From positions 35,861-99,860 of the forward strand of contig DLDU01000068.1 in NCBI GenBank assembly GCA_002481295.1: a stretch of 64,000 nucleotides of DNA, in the 5' to 3' direction. Below the pieces are notes generated by a model that saw only the letters and a list, made by a program, of their open reading frames with translations, ran no database searches and had not been told where the DNA came from. Shown piece by piece: positions 33,015-42,252 of this stretch. Made by a program: the position numbers and the translations under genes. Within the stretch, counting starts at the first letter, position 1, and the number at the start of each line of letters is the position of its first letter. The stretch is from Prevotella sp. UBA7764 (GTDB taxonomy: Bacteria; Bacteroidota; Bacteroidia; Bacteroidales; Bacteroidaceae).

Positions 33015-34196
33015 ATGTTACCCAACGTAAAAATCATTCTTGGAAACGGAAACGTCGGCTCAGTGAGCCTTTCCGATGATGGTGTTGCCGCTCTGCTTCT
33101 GACTGGTGCGGCAGTGGAAAACAAGTTTGCGCTCAACACTCACTATGTGCTGAGTGGCACAAGCGGTCTTGCCACTCTTGGCATCACTGAGGCAAACAAC
33201 CCTCTTATCTGGAAGGATGTTAACGCCTTCTACACAGAAGCCGGTGACGGCGCAGAGCTTCACATTCTGGCCGTGTCTGAGGCAACCACTCTGACACAGA
33301 TGGTGGCAGCTGCTGCTGACAGCCCCATCCACAAGCTTCTCGATCCCGCAGCCGGTCGCATCCGTCTGGTAGGTCTGAACCGTACACTCCCCGCTAACTA
33401 CGAGGCCACTATGAACGGCAGTGTTGACGGTGACGTACAGACCGCCGTAGCTGCTGCTCAGGCTATCGCTGAGAGCTATCTGGGCAAGATTGCCCCTGTT
33501 TGTATTATGGTTCCTGCCATGAAGTGGAGTGGCAGCATGACCAACATCTACCAGCCTCGTGAGGGTTCGCAGAATATGGTCAGCGTTATACTCGCTTCTG
33601 ACGGTAAGGTTGGCACAACTCAGAGTGCCGCTATGGGTATGATTCTCGGTCGTGCCGCTAAGGTTCCTGTGAACGTAAGCATTGGCCGCGTTAAGGATGG
33701 AGCTATCTGTGCTTCTGGTGCTGGCTTCCTGATGGATGGCACAACTCCTGAGAGCCACTATGCAGACTGGAACGCTCTGCATGATGCAGGCTACATCTTC
33801 TTCCGTACCTATATCGGAAAGGGTGGCTACTATCTGAACGATGACGCAACCGCAACGGCCACCACAGATGACTACTGCCGTCTGTGCCTGACACGTGTTA
33901 TCCAGAAGGCAGTTGTAATCTGTTACAAGTGCTACATCGATGAAATTCTGGACAACATCGACGTTGACCCTGAGACGGGCAAGATCCCGACTGCTATGGC
34001 CAAGTACTACGAGTCACTGCTGGCCAAGAACATCAACAGTGGTATGGAGGGTGAGATGAGCGGCTTCAACGCAAGCATCGATCCTGATCAAGACCTTATC
34101 ACTACCGGCAAGATGGACGTGGTGGCCCGCATCACTCCGACTGCCCTGCTCCGTGAGATTGAGGTGAACCTTGCATTTACTAACCCTAACGCATAA
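33015..34196 (+). CDS. Contractile tail sheath protein (DUF2586-like)
   Basis: 393 aa, equivalent in place to Mu gpL. It begins with MLPNVKIILGNGNVGSVS and carries VCIMVPAMKWSGSMTNIYQ, the alanine-rich APs of sheath cores and IARITPT-type C-terminal (VVARITPTALLREIEVNLAF), which forms the conserved sheath-handshake strand. It shows that the virion is a myovirus. Confidence 0.87.
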   Translation: MLPNVKIILGNGNVGSVSLSDDGVAALLLTGAAVENKFALNTHYVLSGTSGLATLGITEANNPLIWKDVNAFYTEAGDGAELHILAVSEATTLTQMVAAAADSPIHKLLDPAAGRIRLVGLNRTLPANYEATMNGSVDGDVQTAVAAAQAIAESYLGKIAPVCIMVPAMKWSGSMTNIYQPREGSQNMVSVILASDGKVGTTQSAAMGMILGRAAKVPVNVSIGRVKDGAICASGAGFLMDGTTPESHYADWNALHDAGYIFFRTYIGKGGYYLNDDATATATTDDYCRLCLTRVIQKAVVICYKCYIDEILDNIDVDPETGKIPTAMAKYYESLLAKNINSGMEGEMSGFNASIDPDQDLITTGKMDVVARITPTALLREIEVNLAFTNPNA

Positions 34197-34201
34197 TAAC
34201 A

Positions 34202-34627
34202 ATGAGAGACTTTAATTCAAAGGAATATGCCTGGATCGATGTTACCGTCGTAGTTCTGGGCGTGGAGATCAAGACCATTCGTGCCGTTGAGTACAAGTCA
34301 AAGCGTGCTACAGAGGCCCTCTATGCTGCTGGCAAGTGGGCGCGTGGCATCCAGAGAGGCCGCAAGGAGGTTGAGGGAACGCTTACCGTTCTCCAGTCTG
34401 CCCTGATTGCCCTTCAGGACGCAGGTAAGGCTGCTGGCTTCAACGATATCACCGATATCGAGTTCGACATGGTTGTGTCGTATGCCAGCGAGTACGGCGG
34501 CAAGGTCACCACAGACCGCATCCGCCAGTGTGCTATCACTGAGGCCGTGAACTCCATCAAGGAAGGCGACCTCTATTCAGAGCACGCCCTGCCGTTCATC
34601 GCTTGTGAAGTTGAGTATGGTATCTAA
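34202..34627 (+). CDS. Tail tube protein
   Basis: 141 aa, directly after the sheath as Mu gpM follows gpL. IKTIRAVEYKSKRATEALYA and GIQRGRKEVEGTLTVLQSA are typical of tube proteins with a repeated beta-barrel. It stacks as hexamers around the tape measure. Confidence 0.82.
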   Translation: MRDFNSKEYAWIDVTVVVLGVEIKTIRAVEYKSKRATEALYAAGKWARGIQRGRKEVEGTLTVLQSALIALQDAGKAAGFNDITDIEFDMVVSYASEYGGKVTTDRIRQCAITEAVNSIKEGDLYSEHALPFIACEVEYGI

Positions 34628-34639
34628 TCCGGGACTGCC

Positions 34640-34933
34640 ATGAAGGAAATCGATTCAAAACAGATTGATGCGTGGAAGAAAGCGCACGGCGACGTTTTCA
34701 AGGTAGAGGTTGACGGTAAGGTCTGCTACCTGAAGAAGCCAGACCGCAAGGTGCTGGGAGCCGCTTCCGTTCTCGGAAAGAACGACCCGATGAAGTACAA
34801 CGAAGTCCTGCTGGAGAACTGCTGGTTGGATGGCGATGAGGAAATTAAGAAGGATGACAGCCTGTTCCTGGGCGTGTCAAGCCATCTTGCAGAAATCATC
34901 GAGATCAAGACCGCAGAGATAAAAAAACTCTAA
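34640..34933 (+). CDS. Tail assembly chaperone, zero-frame product
   Basis: 97 aa between tube and tape measure, where tailed phages encode the tail chaperone (lambda gpG, Mu gp41). It has DVFKVEVDGKVCYLKKPDRK and DPMKYNEVLLENCWLDGDEE. It ends ATA AAA AAA CTC TAA, a slippery site. A -1 slip gives the longer form described next. Confidence 0.78.
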   Translation: MKEIDSKQIDAWKKAHGDVFKVEVDGKVCYLKKPDRKVLGAASVLGKNDPMKYNEVLLENCWLDGDEEIKKDDSLFLGVSSHLAEIIEIKTAEIKKL

Positions 34934-35121
34934 GCCGGACAGGTTTAAAGGATAAGCGCGGATGGCTCTTCCTCGGCGATGCGCTCATTCGCGCTTATCT
35001 TCATTTCGACCCCTCCGACCTGTCTGACGAAGAATGGGCGATGCAGATAGGGATGGCAGAATATATCAGGGCCGACTTAACAAATTCACTCACCATTAGT
35101 TTACGAGCATGCCTACGTTAG
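34921..35121 (+). CDS. -1 frameshift extension of the tail chaperone
   Basis: A-AAA-AAA (34921-34927) is an in-phase slippery heptamer two codons before the stop. Re-reading from 34927 opens 64 codons (KRGWLFLGDALIRAYLHFDP and on to TAG at 35121), ending 13 bp inside the tape measure gene. The 160-aa fusion corresponds to the conserved gpGT-type product. No strong hairpin was found after the site. Confidence 0.72.
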   Translation, partial: KKTLSRTGLKDKRGWLFLGDALIRAYLHFDPSDLSDEEWAMQIGMAEYIRADLTNSLTISLRACLR

Positions 35122-38100
35122 AATATACTTTCTCCATCCAAGACCAAGCCAGTGATAAGCTGCTACGGATAACGGCTGCCAGCCAGCCGCTCATCAGTGC
35201 GGTTACTACCGTGCAGGATAAGATGGCCGCTGCCGGTACACTGATGAATGAGACGGGCGGTAGCATTACTGCCCTGAAGGCACAGATTGACGCGCTGAGC
35301 GCAGAACGCGACCTGCTTCCGGCTGATGGTCTGGGAACTATCGCCCAATACAACGAACGCATCGGAGAGCTTCAGCAGAAGGTGTCTGACCTGCAGACCG
35401 CCAAGCCGAAGCCCGTCACCGTTCCTTACACATTTACCCTGAATGACCGTGTCTCTGGCGGTCTTCGGAAGATTAACACAGAGAGCGAGCACGTCCGCAG
35501 CGCTATGGATGGCGTTGGCCAGAAGATGAAGGCCGCAGACGCATTGATGGACGCGACGGGCAGAAGCGTCGGTGCGCTTCGTGCCAAGATAGAGGCCCTT
35601 CGTGCTGAGCGCGAGTGGATCCCCTCGGACAACCTCGATGCCATCCGTGAATATGACAAAGAAATCAAGTCGCTGGGTGATGAGATAGAGCGTGTGGAAC
35701 GCCTTACCAGCGGCACAAGTAACTTGAGCAAGTGGGCCGGTGACTTGGCAAGTAGCGTCCCCGGCATCGGACTGCTCAAGAACCCCATCGTTCAAGCTGG
35801 AGCCGCGATGATTGGAACGGCCAAGTCTGCCATGACCTTCGACCAGAACATGGCACAGGTGAATATTACCACACTGCTTGAAGGAGAGGATCTCGAAAAC
35901 CTGAAGAAAGGCATCAAGGGCGTGGCAGAAGAGTTCGGCGCGGACGCTGCAACGGTTCCTTTGGCTTTCGACCTTATCAACTCACAGATCAACGATGCCG
36001 ATAAGTCCATGAATGTGCTGGCTGCCAGTATTAAGGGTAGCAAGGCGGGCTTCGCGGACGTGAACACCGTAGCCTCAGCACTGGCACAGACCGTGTCACT
36101 GTTGGGCGATGTTGATGCCAATGAGGTGCTGGACGTGTTCTTCGCATCAAAGCGAATGGGTGCGGTGGACTTTTCCAGCTTGGCACAATACCTGCCGAAA
36201 CTGCTGTCAACAGGTGTCGGCATGGGTATTGACTACAAAGACGTATCAGGCGCATTCTCCTACCTGACTGGTAAGGGCCAGAGTGCCGACCAGGCCACCG
36301 TTATGCTTCAGAACGCCATGTCTATGCTTGGCAGGGGTGACGTTCGCGATAAGATGGCAAAGGCTGGCGTGAAGGTCTTTGATGAGCAGGGCAAGATGCG
36401 TGGCATGACGGATATCTTCGGCGACCTTAGTAACCTGATGAACGGACGCTCTGATGAGGAACGCTCACAGCTGCTGGAAGGTTTCGGCATTGTGGATAAG
36501 GAGGCAAAGGGAGCCTTTAACGTCCTGATGGCCGATATGGAAAAATACAAGGGTATTGTTGAAGGTGTTCAGGACGCTACTAAGAACGAGGAAGGTAACA
36601 AGGCCCTCGCAGCCAGTAAGAACACCGTTCAGGAGGCGGAGGAAGCGTGGAACCGCTTTAAGAACGTAGGCCTTTCCATCGGCGAGCAGATGCTACCTAC
36701 TATCTCCACCGGCCTTGAAACATTCTCCACACTTATTCAGGCTTTGTCGCCTGTAGTACAGTTGGTGGCCCCGATTATCAGTGGCGCGTTCTCTGGTGTC
36801 AGCGTGGTACTGAAAGGCGTTACTTTTGTTGTTAGGACACTGATTGACTTTTTCGGTGGCTGGCTGAGTTACCTACAGGAGGGACAGCCTCTCGTTGTCG
36901 GCTTTACCGCTGCACTTGCCGCACTCGGAGTGGTATGGGCTGCCAACACGGCCATTGCCAAAGCCGATATCGTATGGCAGGGCATCAAGAATGGCCTTAC
37001 CGTCGTTTCGACTACTCTTACGGAGGGATGGGCCGCAGCACAGGCATTGCTAAACGCCTCCTTCCTTGCCTGCCCGCTGACGTGGGTTATAGCTGCTATC
37101 GTTGCGGTTGTCGCTGCCGTAGCTGCTGCATGGCAGAAGTTCGAAGGCTTCCGTGTTGCAGTTCTTGGCGCATGGGGCGTAGTTAAGGAGTTCGGACGCG
37201 CACTCGTGAGTGCCATTGTGTCACCGATTAAACAGATTCTGAAAGGTATTGGAAGTCTTGGCGAGGCTATTGCCAACCTCTTTGAGGGCAATTTCGATGC
37301 AGCCGCGACAGCAGCCAAGCAAGGCTTCAAAGATATAGGAAAGGGCGTGCTTCAGTCATCGCCCGCAGGTATTGCCGTCAACACGTGGAAAAACGGCAAC
37401 TATGCCAAGGCATGGGAAGATGGCAAGCAGGCCGGACACCAGAGCTGGGCAAACTCACAGTCTGAGAAAGCCAAGTCGGCAGCGGAACTGCCGAAGGAGC
37501 TTGAGGCCGCAATGAACGTATCAGAGACCGCTGCTCCTGCTGTCAGCACTCAAGACCTGTTGAAAAAGATGGATAAGAGCGGCAAGGGTGGTAAGAGCGG
37601 CAAGGGATCCAAGACCAAGCAGACTCTTAACCTGAACGAAGAGGCTACCAACTATGCGCAGAGTGCCAACTATCTGGCAGCTACGCAGAAGCTGGCTCCA
37701 GTAACGGCAAAGCTGCTGCCTATCGGTGACGTTGCTCAGGCTCCATCCGTCAATGGCGATATCGCCAAGACACAGGCCATCACTCAGACCAATAGCGCAC
37801 TGAAGGTGGACATTTCCAAGCAGGAGTACGAACCAGAAGGCACAAACTACCTGAGCGATATCATGGCCAATGTCCGCAAGATAGCTGCTGCTGTCATGCT
37901 ACCGATGGCCGTATCTTTGGCCAGCCCCTCAGAGGCCTCAGCAACCACCAACATACTGAGCCAGTCGAAGACACAGAACGTGTCGGCTTCTTCTATGACT
38001 GTACAGTCTGACGCGCTCAGTCTGTCAAGCAATGACAACGGATCCGTTATCGACCTGAGCAAGCCCTATGAGGTTACATTGCCAGAAATTGTCATCACTC

Positions 38101-39236
38101 CTGGTTCTGAGAGCAAGTCATTGGCAAATACCGTGCTTTCTGCTCCTTCGGCTGTCAGCAACCTATCCAATGCCCTGACGCTATCGGACACCAGCAACCA
38201 GGCATTCGACAACGCCGTTGCCATGAACGGGCCACAGGCCATGCCGAAGCCTTACGAGGTGACGCTACCCGAAATCGTCATCACTCCTGGTTCTAACAAT
38301 ACGGAGCTGGCACAGAATATCGAGTCGGCATCGCTGATGGGCGACACACTCACAGAGGCAACGGCTCAGACCGAGACGCTGAATGCTGCCGGTGATATTG
38401 CCATGCAGTCAGTCGAGAACCGCTCGGAGGCTAATAGTCTGGGTAACTTCTGGAACCAGCAAGGCGGTGCTTCGATGTCGATGCCCTCATTCATGAGCAG
38501 CTCTTCATCGTCCAGCAGCTTATCTGATGCCCTGTCGATGGGTGACACCAGCAACCAGGCATTCGACAACGCTGTTGCCATGAACGGGCCACAGGCCATG
38601 CCGAAGCCTTACGAGGTGACGCTACCCGAAATCGTCATCACTCCTGGTTCTAACAATACGGAGCTGGCACAGGATATCGAGTCGGCATCGCTGATGGGCG
38701 ACACACTCACGTCTGCATCATCTACAGGCGACACCGTTTCTGAGGCATCCACACAGAGCGAAGCCGTGAATATCTCCAATGCCGTGCCGGAGCTGACAAA
38801 CGCACGGGAAAAGGCAGAGCCTAAGAGAAAAGGCATTCGCGGATGGCTTGCCAATAAGTTCCAGCCGCTGCTTGCATCCGTCGGTGGTACATCGGCAGAA
38901 CTTCATAACCTGACAGGCGGTGACACGATGCAGAGCGTGAACGCCACATCGGACACGCTCAACCAGTCGATGGGCAACTATGCCGACAACAGTATCTTGA
39001 TGCCGTCAATGTCTGAGAGCCTTTCCGACGCTACCGATATCGCCAGCTCTGACAACAGCCAGAGCCAGACTTTCAACAGCAGCGTTCAGGAAAGCAGCAG
39101 CAACGGCAGCCGTAACGTTACCATCGACCGTGTATGCGACCAGATAGTTATCAACGTAGAGAATACCGACGGACAGGGTGCAGAGGAAATCCGCAGCCGT
39201 ATTCTGGAGGTGCTCAATGAAATAGTGGAGGGATAG
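35109..39236 (+). CDS. Tail tape measure protein
   Basis: 1375 aa, fixing tail length. N-terminal coiled coils with a duplicated block (ALKAQIDALSAERDLLPADG and ALRAKIEALRAEREWIPSDN). Then a TMP core (FDQNMAQVNITTLLEGEDLE), several hydrophobic helices about residues 560-680 (VVGFTAALAALGVVWAANTA), and a long Ser/Thr-rich C-terminal part. The C-terminal part repeats PYEVTLPEIVITPGS three times. Two of the copies sit in a 167-bp near-identical DNA repeat. Starts inside the frameshifted chaperone. Confidence 0.92.
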   Translation: MPTLEYTFSIQDQASDKLLRITAASQPLISAVTTVQDKMAAAGTLMNETGGSITALKAQIDALSAERDLLPADGLGTIAQYNERIGELQQKVSDLQTAKPKPVTVPYTFTLNDRVSGGLRKINTESEHVRSAMDGVGQKMKAADALMDATGRSVGALRAKIEALRAEREWIPSDNLDAIREYDKEIKSLGDEIERVERLTSGTSNLSKWAGDLASSVPGIGLLKNPIVQAGAAMIGTAKSAMTFDQNMAQVNITTLLEGEDLENLKKGIKGVAEEFGADAATVPLAFDLINSQINDADKSMNVLAASIKGSKAGFADVNTVASALAQTVSLLGDVDANEVLDVFFASKRMGAVDFSSLAQYLPKLLSTGVGMGIDYKDVSGAFSYLTGKGQSADQATVMLQNAMSMLGRGDVRDKMAKAGVKVFDEQGKMRGMTDIFGDLSNLMNGRSDEERSQLLEGFGIVDKEAKGAFNVLMADMEKYKGIVEGVQDATKNEEGNKALAASKNTVQEAEEAWNRFKNVGLSIGEQMLPTISTGLETFSTLIQALSPVVQLVAPIISGAFSGVSVVLKGVTFVVRTLIDFFGGWLSYLQEGQPLVVGFTAALAALGVVWAANTAIAKADIVWQGIKNGLTVVSTTLTEGWAAAQALLNASFLACPLTWVIAAIVAVVAAVAAAWQKFEGFRVAVLGAWGVVKEFGRALVSAIVSPIKQILKGIGSLGEAIANLFEGNFDAAATAAKQGFKDIGKGVLQSSPAGIAVNTWKNGNYAKAWEDGKQAGHQSWANSQSEKAKSAAELPKELEAAMNVSETAAPAVSTQDLLKKMDKSGKGGKSGKGSKTKQTLNLNEEATNYAQSANYLAATQKLAPVTAKLLPIGDVAQAPSVNGDIAKTQAITQTNSALKVDISKQEYEPEGTNYLSDIMANVRKIAAAVMLPMAVSLASPSEASATTNILSQSKTQNVSASSMTVQSDALSLSSNDNGSVIDLSKPYEVTLPEIVITPGSESKSLANTVLSAPSAVSNLSNALTLSDTSNQAFDNAVAMNGPQAMPKPYEVTLPEIVITPGSNNTELAQNIESASLMGDTLTEATAQTETLNAAGDIAMQSVENRSEANSLGNFWNQQGGASMSMPSFMSSSSSSSSLSDALSMGDTSNQAFDNAVAMNGPQAMPKPYEVTLPEIVITPGSNNTELAQDIESASLMGDTLTSASSTGDTVSEASTQSEAVNISNAVPELTNAREKAEPKRKGIRGWLANKFQPLLASVGGTSAELHNLTGGDTMQSVNATSDTLNQSMGNYADNSILMPSMSESLSDATDIASSDNSQSQTFNSSVQESSSNGSRNVTIDRVCDQIVINVENTDGQGAEEIRSRILEVLNEIVEG
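38187..38353 (+). repeat. Direct repeat copy 1 in tape measure gene
   Basis: 167 bp nearly identical to 38544-38710, 357 bp (119 codons) apart, so the reading frame is kept. It encodes DTSNQAFDNAVAMNGPQAMP and the PYEVTLPEIV block. Confidence 0.9.
38544..38710 (+). repeat. Direct repeat copy 2 in tape measure gene
   Basis: Second copy of the 167-bp in-frame repeat. Only a few silent or conservative differences were seen (for example AACGCC versus AACGCT, and Asn versus Asp before IESAS). Confidence 0.9.
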
Positions 39237-39239
39237 GCT

Positions 39240-39827
39240 ATGGGTGTATTTTCAGTCTATGACATCATCAAAAAGGCACAGGCAGCAGCCTCAACGATTG
39301 ACACGCTGCTTGGCACTAAAATTGGCGATCCGAAGTTCAAGCCCAAGTATGACGGCCCCGAAGCCAATGAGCGCGAGAGCAGCAATCTCGGCTCTACGCT
39401 GAGGAAGCGCGACGCTAACGGACGCTGGTACTTCATGCCGGTTGTGCTGGTGTATAAAGGAAAGGAGTATGAGATGCCCAACTCCCTCATTTCCATACGC
39501 GGAAAGAAGCATATCGTGTCCACCCCTATGGTTGGCCGTAAGGGAACCGTCAAGGAGCTTATCAGCATGGAGGATTACGAGATCAAGATTCAGGGTGTGG
39601 CCTTGGGCACTGACTGGCCCGATGACCAGTTGGCCGACATCAAGGAAATCTACGCCGTGAATGAGAGTGTACAGTTGAAATGCGCCCTCACCGATATCTT
39701 CATGGATGAGGAAGACATGGTTGTAATCAAGAGCATAGACATTCCCGAAATGAGAGGTGTCGAACACGCTCAGACCTACAGCCTCGACCTTGAGACAGAC
39801 AGGAGTTTTGAACTGATAATGGAGTGA
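39240..39827 (+). CDS. DUF6046-type phage tail protein
   Basis: 195 aa. It resembles the DUF6046 family of Bacteroidota phages: an N-terminal helix (FSVYDIIKKAQAAASTIDTL), then VLVYKGKEYEMPNSLISIRG and KGTVKELISMEDYEIKIQGV. It stands between tape measure and baseplate hub, where Mu has gpN (DNA circularisation/baseplate). A baseplate or tail-tip role is inferred. Confidence 0.7.
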   Translation: MGVFSVYDIIKKAQAAASTIDTLLGTKIGDPKFKPKYDGPEANERESSNLGSTLRKRDANGRWYFMPVVLVYKGKEYEMPNSLISIRGKKHIVSTPMVGRKGTVKELISMEDYEIKIQGVALGTDWPDDQLADIKEIYAVNESVQLKCALTDIFMDEEDMVVIKSIDIPEMRGVEHAQTYSLDLETDRSFELIME

Positions 39828-39830
39828 TAT

Positions 39831-40793
39831 ATGTTTGTACTGACCTCAGAGATAAGCATTGGCAGCGTGACGTTCAAGAGCGTCCACGACGTGCAGATCA
39901 AGCGGAGTATCTACAGCCTCGCTGCTACAGCCGTCGTGAAGGTTCCCGTGACAGCCGTGCTCAAGCATGAGGGCGAGCCTCCCGCACATATCGAGACGGC
40001 CAACGCTATCAAGGCAGGCGACGCGGTGACTATCAAGCTGGGCTATGACGGGCAGCTCCAAACGGAGTTCGTCGGCTATGTAAAGCGTCTGAACTACAAA
40101 CTGCCTCTGGAGATTGAATGCGAGGATGAGTACTATAAGCTGCGCTTCGTCAACTGTGTTTTCAGCAAGAAAGAAACGTCGTTAAAAGCATGTTTAAACG
40201 AGGTTCTAAGCGGAGTCCAGATGGGCGAGGTTGCCGACCTCACGCTAAAGAACTTCGTTATCAACAACAAGCCCGGAAGCTGGCTTCTCGGCTACCTGAA
40301 GAAAGAATACGGCCTGCTGGCCTATTTCGACATCAACGGCAAGCTGTATGTGGGCAAGGCCAACAGCGTGAAGGGCGAGACCGTGAAATATGTGCTGCGT
40401 GAGAATGTCATCAATGACGATGAATTGAAATACCAGCTGGCGCAGGATATCAAGCTGAAGGTTAAGGCCATCTGCTACTATAAGGATGGCTCGAAAATAG
40501 AGGGTGAACTTGGCGAAGACGGCGGTGAGCAGAAGACACTCTACTACTACGACGTGAAGGATGCCGGAGAGTTGAAGGCCCTTGCAAACGAGGAACTGCG
40601 ACGCTACAGCTTTGACGGCTACAGGGGTAAAATCAAGACGTTCCTGCAGCCCTACGCCCTTCCCGGTATGGTGGCCGATATCACCGACAATACATACCCC
40701 GACCGTAGCGGCAGCTACTTCATCGAGGCAGTGACAACAACATTCGGTACTGGCGGTGGCCGTCGTACCGTAGAAATAGGTATAAAGGCATGA
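39831..40793 (+). CDS. Baseplate hub protein, Mu gpP / late-control gpD-like
   Basis: 320 aa. VTIKLGYDGQLQTEFVGYVK is the typical hub-protein strand pair, followed by LEIECEDEYYKLRFVNC and LLGYLKKEYGLLAYFDINGK. The C-terminal GMVADITDNTYPDRSGSYFI region matches the second hub barrel. It forms the trimeric hub on which the spike sits. Overlaps the spike gene by 4 bp. Confidence 0.8.
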   Translation: MFVLTSEISIGSVTFKSVHDVQIKRSIYSLAATAVVKVPVTAVLKHEGEPPAHIETANAIKAGDAVTIKLGYDGQLQTEFVGYVKRLNYKLPLEIECEDEYYKLRFVNCVFSKKETSLKACLNEVLSGVQMGEVADLTLKNFVINNKPGSWLLGYLKKEYGLLAYFDINGKLYVGKANSVKGETVKYVLRENVINDDELKYQLAQDIKLKVKAICYYKDGSKIEGELGEDGGEQKTLYYYDVKDAGELKALANEELRRYSFDGYRGKIKTFLQPYALPGMVADITDNTYPDRSGSYFIEAVTTTFGTGGGRRTVEIGIKA

Positions 40794-41434
40794 GCAAGGA
40801 AATAGACGAAATACGCAGGAAGTTCAACGAAATGATGGGCGACATGGTGCGCAATGTCATTCAGGGCGTTGTGACTGAGGTGAACGAGGATGAGTTTACC
40901 TGCACCGTCCGTGTGGATGACGCTGTGGACTATTTCGACGTTCGCCTGCGCGGTCTTGTGGACGGAGCCCTGAAGGGCTTTGCGTTCATCCCCAAAGCTC
41001 AGAGCGTAGTCCTGGTTTGTCCCATCGGTGGCAGCAACGAGCTTTTTGTATGCCAGTACACGGAAATAGATAAGCTCATCTTCACCGACAACAACCTGAA
41101 GCTGACCATCGACACGGAAAAGCTGGAGCTTGAAAGAGACAACGTCACTATCACCAGTGATGACAGCAGTACGGTCATCAAGGCCAGCGATGCAACGGCG
41201 ACGGTGAACACGGACGGCATAGAGCTGAAGAACGGCAGCAGTACCATCACTGTGACATCGGGCGGCCTGACACTGAAAAAGGGCGGCGCAGGTCTGAAAA
41301 AGACACTGGAGAGCATGCTGGATGCTATCTGCCAACTGACGGTTCCGACGGGCGTAGGCCCCTCTGGAGTACCTATCAACATGGCATCGTTCCAGCAGAT
41401 AAAAGCAGAAGTTTCACAATATATGGAGGGATAG
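40790..41434 (+). CDS. Baseplate spike protein, gpV/Mu gp45-like
   Basis: 214 aa. N-terminal OB-fold-like domain (VIQGVVTEVNEDEFTCTVRV, KGFAFIPKAQSVVLVCPIGG), then a repetitive beta region (KLELERDNVTITSDDSSTVI) as in triple-stranded beta-helix spikes, and a helical end. It is the membrane-piercing tip of the contractile tail. Confidence 0.8.
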   Translation: MSKEIDEIRRKFNEMMGDMVRNVIQGVVTEVNEDEFTCTVRVDDAVDYFDVRLRGLVDGALKGFAFIPKAQSVVLVCPIGGSNELFVCQYTEIDKLIFTDNNLKLTIDTEKLELERDNVTITSDDSSTVIKASDATATVNTDGIELKNGSSTITVTSGGLTLKKGGAGLKKTLESMLDAICQLTVPTGVGPSGVPINMASFQQIKAEVSQYMEG

Positions 41435-41437
41435 AAT

Positions 41438-41665
41438 ATGCCATTAGTTAAAGCAACAATCAAGAGCGAAGTAAAGGAAGCCTTTACAGCGGTTATGAAC
41501 CAGAAAGACGATGACCGCGAGGGCGCATTGGATAAGGTGGCCGACAAACTGGCCGATGCCATCATCAATGCCATCAAGAGCCAGCAGATAACATACTCTG
41601 CCGGGTTGGTAGCCCCGTCGATGGGCGGGCCTGTCACCGGCACGTTTAACTATAAGATATCGTAA
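41438..41665 (+). CDS. Small baseplate-region protein
   Basis: 75 aa (MPLVKATIKSEVKEAFTAVM, GALDKVADKLADAIINAIKS). The pattern of a helix ending in a Gly/Pro-rich tail is common in Bacteroidota Mu-like phages between the spike and gp46. Function unknown. Confidence 0.65.
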   Translation: MPLVKATIKSEVKEAFTAVMNQKDDDREGALDKVADKLADAIINAIKSQQITYSAGLVAPSMGGPVTGTFNYKIS

Positions 41666-41666
41666 T

Positions 41667-41963
41667 ATGAAGGACTACTGCCAGACACAGAACGGAGACC
41701 TCGACCTGAGCACAGGCGATATCTACCCAACGGAGAGCACGGCACAGCATCAGCGTGATCTGGTTCTGGGTGATATGGGCCATATCAGGCACAGGCCGGA
41801 ACTCAGCGTCGGTGCGGTGGAGTACCTGCTTAACGAGGATAAGGAAGGGCTTCTGCGCCGTACCCGTCAGGTACTGGCTGCCGACGGCCAGAAGGTAAGG
41901 AAGGTGGCCTATGATACGATGAACTGTAAATTTCAAATAGACGCTGCCTATGAAAACGATTGA
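41667..41963 (+). CDS. Baseplate wedge protein, Mu gp46 / T4 gp25-like
   Basis: 98 aa. LDLSTGDIYPTESTAQHQRD, ELSVGAVEYLLNEDKEGLLR and the C-terminal VAYDTMNCKFQIDAAYEND resemble gp46/gp25-like wedge proteins, which seed sheath assembly on the baseplate. Overlaps the next gene by 14 bp. Confidence 0.7.
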   Translation: MKDYCQTQNGDLDLSTGDIYPTESTAQHQRDLVLGDMGHIRHRPELSVGAVEYLLNEDKEGLLRRTRQVLAADGQKVRKVAYDTMNCKFQIDAAYEND

Positions 41964-42252
41964 AGTATATGCAGACCAGACCATCCTCGACCTCGCCATG
42001 CAGCACTATGGAACTGCTGACGGTGTGGCTGATATCCTGAGGCTCAACCCCTCGCTGGAGAATGACCCGCAATGCGTGGCCGCAGAGGAAAGGGAAGCCG
42101 GGGCGTTCTACCCCGACCTTCGCCTGACACCCGGCCAGAGCGTCCTGATAGATGACGGCGGTACCATCATTAAGAAGTCCGTCGTAAAGAAGATAGAACG
42201 AAACGTAACAACATACATGACAGAAGAATGGCAAGAACAATTAGTGAGATAG
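41950..42252 (+). CDS. LysM-like tail protein (gpX-like)
   Basis: 100 aa. MKTIEVYADQTILDLAMQHY, then GVADILRLNPSLEND and LTPGQSVLIDDG follow the LysM/gpX pattern of small tail proteins that bind the baseplate or cell wall. Overlaps both neighbours. Confidence 0.75.
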   Translation: MKTIEVYADQTILDLAMQHYGTADGVADILRLNPSLENDPQCVAAEEREAGAFYPDLRLTPGQSVLIDDGGTIIKKSVVKKIERNVTTYMTEEWQEQLVR

